From positions 1 to 9,970 of the forward strand of contig NYVB01000080.1 in assembly GCA_002684315.1 (NCBI GenBank): 9,970 nucleotides of DNA. The letters run 5' to 3'. The position numbers were made by a program, and so were the translations under genes. Origin of the DNA: Planctomycetaceae bacterium (GTDB lineage Bacteria > Planctomycetota > Phycisphaerae > Phycisphaerales > SM1A02). Numbering within the stretch: position 1 is the first letter of the stretch; each line of letters begins with the position of its first letter. The notes beneath the pieces are model-generated. The model ran no database searches. It was not told the DNA's origin and worked only from the letters and a program-made list of their open reading frames with translations. Shown here piece after piece: positions 4,734-9,970 of this stretch.

Positions 4734-7118
4734 TCAGATGACGTCGAGTGATCTGACCGCTTCCACCAAAGATCGTGGAATGGGCGACTGAACAAGCTTG
4801 AGATGATCACAGTCGACAAATCTGACTTTCAGATCATTCCTGCAGTGTCTTCGCCACTGCTTTTCGACCTTTGAACGTGTTCCCGTACGCGTACTGACGA
4901 CACCACAAGGCACATCTATCTTGACACCCGTGGCAGATGCAGCATGTCGCCACCCGAGGCTGCTGCGAAATGCAAGGTATCGATCAACGCCCTTGAGTCT
5001 TCGAGCATGTCGCTTTTCCCGCCTGCTTCGCACAAGGTATCTGGCGCGGTCGGACAGGCTGACCACGCAGCCTCCATCGATTGCAAGAAATCCTGAAACC
5101 CGGACATCGAGATTCGACAGCGACTTCAGCTGATCTAGGGCGATCTTGACACCCAGACTGAAGCCAGCCACACAGACAGGCCGACCGGCCAGATGATCTG
5201 GAAGGTCCTGGAGGACCTCGAAAAGCGAACGACCGGAATTCCAATCCACGGCGAAGATGTCACGATCTGTCTGCAAAGCGGACATCATTGGTTGAAAGGC
5301 CCATGAATGCCCCCCGACACCTGGAAACAGAAGAATCGCCTCGGTCGCTTCAGGCCTCGGAACAAGATGAATGATTGCGTTTGATTCTTCGCTGATCGGC
5401 TTCATCAAATATGACATTTCGGAAAGAGTCATACCTTCATGAATGACTGCAACATCACATTCCAATCCGTCCCTCTCACGAAGAGTCACCAGAACGGAAA
5501 GAAGCCTGAGTGAATCACCTCCGAGGGACACGAAGGAATCCTCGGCATGAGGTCTGTCGGATCGAAGGATCTCAGACCAGACGTCAGCGAGGAGAGAAAG
5601 CGTTCTGACGGAGGAACCGACCGGCCGACGAACACCGTCAGCGAGAGTGAGACGATGCGCGAGAAAAATCGAGTGAAGAGATCTTCGATCTCGTTTGCCG
5701 TTTGCCAGAGCAGGAATATGGTCGACGAACGCGAATTCGAATTTGGACGCGAGCGGCGAGAGTTTCGTGAGTTCCGAGATCACCTCTGGAAGCCGGGACT
5801 GATCACCATGAATCAGGGCCGCGGGAGCTGTCGATTTACCATCCTCAAAGGCGAAGATCGCCACGTCATCGATTCCCTGAAGACGACGGAGAGTGGATTC
5901 GATGGCCGGGGCATCAAGTCGAATTCCATGGAACTTCAGAACACCGTCGAAACGACCCAGCACGGAGTAGCGACCAACCTCGGATCGACGAGCCATGTCA
6001 CCCATCGCGAACCAGTCCGAGCCATGGCCATCGATGGAAATGGTCATCTCTTTCTCGACATCGAGCGACTTCGAGACCATCGGACTGCGGACATGAATCA
6101 TGCCTTCCGCCTTCGGGCTTTGCATGACGACACCATCATCTCCGATCAGGAGAACCTCGACACCGTTCACGGGCATGCCCGTTTCAACCGGCGCATCACC
6201 GGACAAATCCTCAGCACCGAGAACGGCCCCGAGAACCGTTCCCGATTCAGTCGAACCGTAGGTATTGGCGAAACGGATCTTTCCAAAAAAGGCTTTCGAC
6301 CACTGCCTGATGTCCTCACGGGTGTAGGGCTCTCCACTCAGATTGACGATCAAGTCCTGTTCCATCTTTAGAAGTGCATCCTTCCCCGAGGAGGTCACCA
6401 TCGACTTGACCACGGTGGGGACCAGGGAGACGAAATCGATCTTGTTGAGGAGAATCGATTTCAATATCTCCTCAGTGCCGGAAGAGAGGTCATCCAGCTG
6501 CATGCGAAAGCCACCCACGATCTGCGCCGCAAGATTGTTGACGAAGCCCACGAACAACATGGATGCACAGAACATCATCCGGGTCTTCGAGGTGTGCTCG
6601 AAAAGCACTCCTCGCGCCTCACCCAGGAGAACCATTGCATGCTGAGTCCGGACGAACGGACGTGGAGCCCCGCTGGTTCCACTGGTGAAGCAGTAGAAGA
6701 CCGGATCGCCGGGAAGACAGTCGGGAAGAGATTCAAATGAACCAGCAGTCGACTCATCGGGACACAGCACTTCTGAAGCGAGCGGCTCGGCAAGGGAACG
6801 ATCTTCTTCAAGACAGAGAACCAGTTCACTGGAAACGGACTGAAGCCTGGATTTCAGCAGGCTGGGATCAGCCGAAGGTGAGAGGGGAACCACAGGTCTC
6901 CCGGACGCGATCGCTGCCAGATAAAGCAGATATCCATCGGAATTCTGGGGGACGAGCACACCAATGGGACTGAGTCGCTCAGGATGTGCCGAGGCGATTC
7001 GTTCAGCCAGTGCGCGGAGTCGCCCGTTCGAAATCAAGCCGGGTCGTACCAGAAATGACTCTTGAGACTCTCCCAGAAGGCCACGAGCCAAATCACACAG
7101 CAATGACCTGGAAGTCAT
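4734..7118 (-). CDS. Free-standing NRPS-like enzyme: adenylation, carrier, thioesterase (A-T-TE)
   Basis: This 794-residue enzyme probably activates a carboxylic acid with ATP, loads it onto its own carrier arm and releases the product by its thioesterase. Adenylation: A3 loop FTSGTSG (144-150), A5 NTYGSTESG (285-293), A7 FAMGD (370-374), A8 GRFDGVLKFHGIRLD (388-402) and A10 ANGKRDRRSL with the catalytic Lys475. Carrier: DSFVSLGGDSL with phosphopantetheine Ser536. Thioesterase: LLFPGVGGHSWAF (oxyanion side, about 597), GFSLG with nucleophile Ser654, and DCDHLKLV with the likely catalytic His772. There is no condensation domain. At the A4 position the usual FDAS reads FCAS (183-186), so the Asp that binds an amino acid's alpha-amino group is Cys; an aryl, keto, hydroxy or fatty acid substrate is therefore more likely than a standard amino acid. 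ATG 7118 overlaps the stop of the lipoprotein gene by one base (TGATG), implying translational coupling; the TTG one codon upstream is less likely. A phosphopantetheinyl transferase must be encoded elsewhere. Confidence 0.92.
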   Translation of the reverse strand: MTSRSLLCDLARGLLGESQESFLVRPGLISNGRLRALAERIASAHPERLSPIGVLVPQNSDGYLLYLAAIASGRPVVPLSPSADPSLLKSRLQSVSSELVLCLEEDRSLAEPLASEVLCPDESTAGSFESLPDCLPGDPVFYCFTSGTSGAPRPFVRTQHAMVLLGEARGVLFEHTSKTRMMFCASMLFVGFVNNLAAQIVGGFRMQLDDLSSGTEEILKSILLNKIDFVSLVPTVVKSMVTSSGKDALLKMEQDLIVNLSGEPYTREDIRQWSKAFFGKIRFANTYGSTESGTVLGAVLGAEDLSGDAPVETGMPVNGVEVLLIGDDGVVMQSPKAEGMIHVRSPMVSKSLDVEKEMTISIDGHGSDWFAMGDMARRSEVGRYSVLGRFDGVLKFHGIRLDAPAIESTLRRLQGIDDVAIFAFEDGKSTAPAALIHGDQSRLPEVISELTKLSPLASKFEFAFVDHIPALANGKRDRRSLHSIFLAHRLTLADGVRRPVGSSVRTLSLLADVWSEILRSDRPHAEDSFVSLGGDSLRLLSVLVTLRERDGLECDVAVIHEGMTLSEMSYLMKPISEESNAIIHLVPRPEATEAILLFPGVGGHSWAFQPMMSALQTDRDIFAVDWNSGRSLFEVLQDLPDHLAGRPVCVAGFSLGVKIALDQLKSLSNLDVRVSGFLAIDGGCVVSLSDRARYLVRSRREKRHARRLKGVDRYLAFRSSLGWRHAASATGVKIDVPCGVVSTRTGTRSKVEKQWRRHCRNDLKVRFVDCDHLKLVQSPIPRSLVEAVRSLDVI

Positions 7119-7825
7119 CAATCGCGAACATCATTTTCGGAGCTGGTGTTCTTTTCGACCTTGGATGACTTGGAAGTCTCATCCTTTTTCGCATCGACGG
7201 GCAGCACTTCGAAATTGATTTCATCGGGCCCCTGCGTGGATGTGACTTCGACTTCCTGCGGTCCGATGTCAACACCACGCGAGAGAAGATATTGATTCAC
7301 GAGTCTGATCGTGTTCGGCTCGGAAAGTCCGGCGATCTTCGCTTCGGCAAGTGCCTCCGAGTAGGGAACGCGATCATCGAGGACCCGGAAAGGCAACCAG
7401 ACGGCGGCGGCACGGTCCGCGGTCTTGCCATGAATAAAGGTCGGGACGCTTCGACGGGCGACGAGGGTCTTTCGTGCTCTGTCGAAATAGTCGATCGAAT
7501 AGTCCATGTTCGTGTTCAAAGGTTCGGCACGATAGCCCATGCCCAGACCGACTACGTAGGCCCGTTCATCGAAATCCCGATCTTCAGAGCGCAACCTGGT
7601 GTCGATCACGACGGTCACGTAGTTGTCACGAATCCAGATGAGATCGTCCTTCGTCGGCTGCTCCGCAAGCCAGACATTTCCGATGCGAGTCAGTTGTGAC
7701 ATGTCACCGACCTGGACGGATTTGATCTGACTGACCTTGGGCTTCATGGGAGGCGGAGGCGTGGAGCATCCGAAGACCGAGATGGCAAAGATGAGACAGA
7801 CTGAGTGAATGGTGAATTTGATCAT
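7118..7825 (-). CDS. Lipoprotein with a DUF442/dual-specificity-phosphatase-like fold lacking the catalytic Cys
   Basis: The 235-residue protein begins with a short lipoprotein signal: hydrophobic SVCLIFAISVFG, then Cys20, followed by a Pro-rich linker. Residues about 42-165 follow the pattern of DUF442 (beta-lactamase-hydrolase-like, phosphatase-type) domains: RIGNVWLAEQPTKDDLIWI, VTVVIDTRLRSED, GMGYRAEPLNTN, VPTFIHGKTADRAAAVW, then a YSEALAEAKIAGLS helix. In active relatives the loop is HC-x4-R; here it is H-G-K-T-A-D-R, with Gly133 (codon GGC, bases 7429-7427) in place of Cys and Arg138 kept. I infer a binding-only pseudophosphatase tethered to a membrane, probably facing the periplasm. 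The last 25 residues are Lys/Glu/Ser-rich and disordered. The start ATG overlaps the dus stop as ATGA and has no clear Shine-Dalgarno, so translation is probably coupled. The family match was made by eye and could be wrong in detail. Confidence 0.8.
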   Translation of the reverse strand: MIKFTIHSVCLIFAISVFGCSTPPPPMKPKVSQIKSVQVGDMSQLTRIGNVWLAEQPTKDDLIWIRDNYVTVVIDTRLRSEDRDFDERAYVVGLGMGYRAEPLNTNMDYSIDYFDRARKTLVARRSVPTFIHGKTADRAAAVWLPFRVLDDRVPYSEALAEAKIAGLSEPNTIRLVNQYLLSRGVDIGPQEVEVTSTQGPDEINFEVLPVDAKKDETSKSSKVEKNTSSENDVRD

Positions 7826-8970
7826 GGTGTGAGTATAGATGCGATCGAAGGGTCATAGTGACGGACGAGAACGTCGAGCCAGTCCCGGGTACTGGAACAA
7901 CGGATGAAATCCTGACGGACGGTGTCAGGATCGGGGTGGTGGACCGAAAACTTGATGCCGAACTTACGCATCATCCGACTGGCCGCTTTTTCACCATGAA
8001 TCACGACCGAAAGTTCGTGATGTCGCTTGAGCACCTCGGTCTGTTCCCGAAGAGTCGGGGGAGCGACCTCGGCTCCGGCCATCATCTGGCGTGCCTGTCG
8101 AAAGATCCATGGATTTCCAATGCAACCCCGAGCGACGGAAACGGCCTGCACGCCGCAGGTCTCAAGCATGAGAAAGATGTCATCAACGCACCAGATGTCA
8201 CCGGATCCGAAGATGATTCGATCCGGATTTCTACGGACGAGATCTCTCAGAAAAGACCACCGGCCGGGGCCGCGGTATTTCTGTTCGACCGTGCGGCAAT
8301 GCACCGTCGCCCAGGCGTACCCGATGCGGTAGGCCGCATCGAAGACACGTTCGAAGTTGCGCGCGTGATCTTCAGTGTCATCGAAGGCTCTTCGCATCTT
8401 CAACGAGCACGGAATGGAATCGGGCACCGCGTCACGAACGGCTTCAAGAACAGCCACGGCTTCATCGGGATGGGCCAGAAAATGACCGCCGCGATGCTGT
8501 TTTCGAATCTTCTTCACAGGACAGGCGAGATTGACATCGATCATGTCGTACCCCATGTCGACGAGAATCTTCGCACCCTCCGCCATCGTTTCCGGTCTCG
8601 TCCCCATGATCTGACCGGCGATGGGATGATCATCAAGGCCGAAGATCCTGTTCTCGTCCAGATCACCCATGCCGCATTCACTTGCGATGAGATCCGGATC
8701 CTCCTTGCGTCTCCCCTTGCCGCCATTGATCAAGGTGAGATCCAGAAGTGCCTCGGTGATGCAATAAGGACAGTCATGGGCCCTGGCCACCAATCTCATG
8801 GCACCATCCGAGTATCCGGCAAGCCCGGCCTGAAAAAACGGGGCATCGAAACCGGGCACCAGCTCGGCCAGACGTGGGTCCACCTGATGACTGGAAGCGA
8901 TTTCCGTCACTGGGCGGCCGTTTTCGGCCGAGGGGCGATCATATTCATCTTGAATCATGCGAACAGACAT
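7822..8970 (-). CDS. dus: tRNA-dihydrouridine synthase (Dus family)
   Basis: This FMN-dependent cytoplasmic enzyme reduces specific uridines in tRNA to dihydrouridine using NADPH. The TIM-barrel motifs appear in order (numbering from ATG 8970): APFFQAGLAGYSD near residue 43, DVNLACPVKKI with catalytic Cys150, KMRRAFDD with Lys191, VHCRTVEQKY with His225, FGSGDIW (254-260, FMN phosphate site) and VARGCIGNPWIF (279-290). The usual NxGCP and HGRT read NLACP and HCRT, mild divergence that keeps the catalytic residues. At 382 residues it is longer than typical DusB (about 320), with an extra N-terminal 35-40 residues and a loop around 85-110. I cannot assign a DusA/B/C subtype. Possible starts are TTG 8979, ATG 8970 and ATG 8958; none has a strong Shine-Dalgarno, and I took the first ATG. 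It leads a three-gene operon and overlaps the next gene by 4 bases. Confidence 0.93.
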   Translation of the reverse strand: MSVRMIQDEYDRPSAENGRPVTEIASSHQVDPRLAELVPGFDAPFFQAGLAGYSDGAMRLVARAHDCPYCITEALLDLTLINGGKGRRKEDPDLIASECGMGDLDENRIFGLDDHPIAGQIMGTRPETMAEGAKILVDMGYDMIDVNLACPVKKIRKQHRGGHFLAHPDEAVAVLEAVRDAVPDSIPCSLKMRRAFDDTEDHARNFERVFDAAYRIGYAWATVHCRTVEQKYRGPGRWSFLRDLVRRNPDRIIFGSGDIWCVDDIFLMLETCGVQAVSVARGCIGNPWIFRQARQMMAGAEVAPPTLREQTEVLKRHHELSVVIHGEKAASRMMRKFGIKFSVHHPDPDTVRQDFIRCSSTRDWLDVLVRHYDPSIASILTP

Positions 8971-8985
8971 AGCACTCAATCGTAC

Positions 8986-9001
8986 AGATGTCTGGACATC
9001 T
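8986..9001 (-). promoter_or_regulatory. Near-perfect dyad before the dus operon
   Basis: AGATGTCTGGACATCT has 7-bp perfect inverted arms around a 2-base centre and lies 15 bases upstream of ATG 8970. The short centre suits a repressor or activator dimer site better than an RNA hairpin. The regulator is unknown and the site may be chance. Confidence 0.4.
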
Positions 9002-9104
9002 TCTACTCCCTAAATCCTCGCCCTGAGCGGGAATTTCGTCATCCGTTCGTATTTCACGGGTGATCTCCCTGCAGGTCGCTGAGGATGGGAGAAAGCATGA
9101 AGCA

Positions 9105-9121
9105 TCAGACGGTGGGTCTGA
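9105..9121. other. Small inverted repeat in the divergent intergenic region
   Basis: TCAGAC (9105-9110) and GTCTGA (9116-9121) are perfect 6-bp arms around GGTGG. Together with the larger stem-loop 37 bases on, it suggests a structured leader for the plus-strand lipoprotein mRNA. The surrounding 258-base region (8971-9228) has no gene I can support. Confidence 0.35.
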
Positions 9122-9158
9122 CCGGAGTGCTTTGATGTGGTGGCTCATGGAGCACCTG

Positions 9159-9192
9159 AACCGGTGGCCGAACTCTTCCTCGGTCACCGGTT
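9159..9192 (+). promoter_or_regulatory. Stable stem-loop upstream of the small lipoprotein gene
   Basis: AACCGGTGGCCGA (9159-9171) pairs with TCGGTCACCGGTT (9180-9192) across an 8-base loop. The one non-Watson-Crick position (9167 with 9184) is G-U in plus-strand RNA but A-C in minus-strand RNA, so a full 13-bp stem forms only if transcribed rightward. It ends 36 bases before ATG 9229 and has no T-run, so it looks like a leader structure or DNA dyad and not a terminator. Confidence 0.5.
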
Positions 9193-9228
9193 TCCTCATT
9201 GAACCCACTTCGCAGGTATCCTGTGTTG

Positions 9229-9693
9229 ATGGCTCGGATTCGTTTCAAGACAGGACTGGTACTCGCAACGCTTCTTCTGGCGCATGTCGTCGGCAGTGGT
9301 GGCTGTTTTCCCAAGAGATACAACGCCGCCAAGGCGACGGAGAGGTATCCCTCGAATCTGCCGGTGAATTCGATCGCCAACGTCCAGGTCACCAGAAGTG
9401 GCAATGACATGGTGATCGTGAACGGCACGGTGATTGATTTCAAAGACATGAAGCTGTGGCTGAATCGCCGCTACATGCATCAGGTCGAACAAAACGGACC
9501 AGGCGAAACGGTCCGGATCAGCATGGGCGAATTCTGGGACGTCTGGGGCGGAGGTCCCAATCCCGGCGGCCTTCTTCGCTGGTACGACCCGACACCGGTC
9601 GTGCTGCTTGAGGCACAGATCGACGAAACCAGCCCACTCATCGGATTTCTCTCGATTCCCAACGAGAACGAACTCATCAAACGTTCCAACTGA
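9229..9693 (+). CDS. Small lipoprotein of unknown function (154 aa)
   Basis: The protein starts MARIRFKTG, then a hydrophobic stretch LVLATLLLAHVVG, then SGGC with Cys26 as the likely lipidated residue; the lipobox is loose (Ser at -3). I chose ATG 9229 because it places the signal at the N-terminus; the frame is open to a TTG at 9199. The mature part, about 128 residues, alternates short hydrophobic strands (NVQVTRSG, MVIVNGTVIDF, LWLNRRYMHQV, ETVRISMGEFWDVWGGG, PVVLLEAQID, IGFLSI) and reads like a single beta-sandwich domain. I do not recognise the family and see no catalytic motif. It would sit on an envelope membrane. It is divergent from dus, sharing the 258-base upstream region, and convergent with thyX 28 bases on. 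Confidence 0.8.
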   Translation: MARIRFKTGLVLATLLLAHVVGSGGCFPKRYNAAKATERYPSNLPVNSIANVQVTRSGNDMVIVNGTVIDFKDMKLWLNRRYMHQVEQNGPGETVRISMGEFWDVWGGGPNPGGLLRWYDPTPVVLLEAQIDETSPLIGFLSIPNENELIKRSN

Positions 9694-9717
9694 CCGCTCG
9701 AAGAGTGTCTGGAAAGA

Positions 9718-9737
9718 ACGCCTAGAGACCCAGGCGT
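9718..9737 (-). terminator. Possible weak terminator over the thyX stop codon
   Basis: On the minus strand ACGCCT and AGGCGT make a perfect 6-bp stem with an 8-base loop, followed by TCTTTCC. The stem overlaps the thyX TAG (9722-9724). The short stem and broken T-run make this only a candidate. Confidence 0.3.
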
Positions 9738-9970
9738 GTTCGTTTCTGCTCCCACTCGGTCTGTTCGCGCTTGTTGTCCGACGCGAGTGGTTTTCCACTG
9801 CGAAGGGATTCCACTTCGAGACTTGTGAGGAAGACACCATTCAATCGGTACTGCTCGAATGCCTCGGCGGAGACTGGAACGATCGGCTTGATCAGCTCGT
9901 ACATCGCATCCGCATAGGCGCGAATCTCCTGCTGGGCATGTGAATCCATGCGCAGAGAGAGGAAGTGGAA
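9722..9970 (-). CDS. thyX: FAD-dependent thymidylate synthase ThyX, C-terminal part (gene continues past window)
   Basis: The frame is open from the right edge and ends in TAG at 9722-9724, giving 82 visible codons. [20 protein letters not shown] closely matches the C-terminal ThyX signature (L-R-L-D-x-H-A-Q-x-E-I-R), which lines the dUMP/FAD site, and is followed by [15 protein letters not shown] and LTSLEVESL, as in longer ThyX proteins. ThyX makes dTMP from dUMP with FAD, NADPH and methylenetetrahydrofolate, replacing ThyA. The N-terminal RHR.S FAD motif must lie outside the window. A charged Lys/Arg/Glu tail of about 20 residues ends the protein. The ATG at 9949 is internal. Confidence 0.92.
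   Translation of the reverse strand, partial: FHFLSLRMDSHAQQEIRAYADAMYELIKPIVPVSAEAFEQYRLNGVFLTSLEVESLRSGKPLASDNKREQTEWEQKRTRLGL

Noticed and set aside
5547..6371. Open frame of 274 codons on the plus strand antisense to the A-T-TE gene
   Set aside because: It lies inside the adenylation domain coding region and shows only charged, Arg-rich shadow sequence.
7858..9063. Open frame of 401 codons on the plus strand antisense to dus
   Set aside because: It mirrors the dus gene, whose motifs are unambiguous, and encodes His/Arg-rich sequence without a recognisable domain or ribosome binding site.
8945..9407. Open frames crossing the intergenic region before the small lipoprotein (8945-9208 minus, 9060-9407 plus)
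   Set aside because: Both overlap better supported genes or stem-loops and encode sequence with no signal or motif.

Overview
The window looks like a piece of a Gram-negative, moderately GC-rich bacterial chromosome. A planctomycete, probably Phycisphaerae-like, is my best guess. The grounds are a secreted protein ending in a VPAPG / hydrophobic / RRRR exosortase signal (PEP-CTERM), two lipoprotein-type signal peptides, a secreted ClpP-fold protease of the SppA/NfeD kind, and a ThyX-type thymidylate synthase. The taxonomic guess is inference; no rRNA, tRNA, CRISPR array, insertion sequence or phage gene was seen.

Layout. (1) 1-2237, plus strand: the 3' end of one gene and a complete gene for an exported ClpP/SppA-like serine peptidase. 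Their C-terminal regions look alike, so they are probably tandem paralogues. A strong intrinsic terminator closes the block. (2) 2241-2561: a gene-free stretch between two facing terminators. (3) 2562-3473, minus strand: a PEP-CTERM protein with a Cys/Gln pattern like a thioester (TED) adhesin domain, with its own terminator and leader hairpin. (4) 3697-4720: a divergent pair, a small unknown protein with a very good ribosome binding site (minus) and a NadR/AAA_28-like P-loop nucleotide-binding protein (plus). (5) 4734-8970, minus strand: a tightly overlapping three-gene operon, in transcription order a tRNA-dihydrouridine synthase, a lipoprotein with a DUF442-like phosphatase fold whose catalytic Cys is Gly, and a free-standing adenylation-carrier-thioesterase (A-T-TE) NRPS-like enzyme. 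(6) 8971-9228: a divergent intergenic region with several stem-loops. (7) 9229-9693, plus strand: a small lipoprotein. (8) 9722-9970, minus strand: the C-terminal end of thyX.

The part most likely to be undescribed is the dus / pseudophosphatase-lipoprotein / A-T-TE operon. The three frames overlap by 4 and 1 bases, so they are almost certainly co-translated. The NRPS-like enzyme has no condensation domain and appears to lack the Asp that normally binds the alpha-amino group of an amino acid substrate. It may therefore load a non-amino-acid carboxylate and release it, perhaps as a dimer, lactone or ester. The second point of interest is the surface protein that combines a thioester-like domain with an exosortase signal. 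All functional statements come from reading motifs by eye; no database search was possible.
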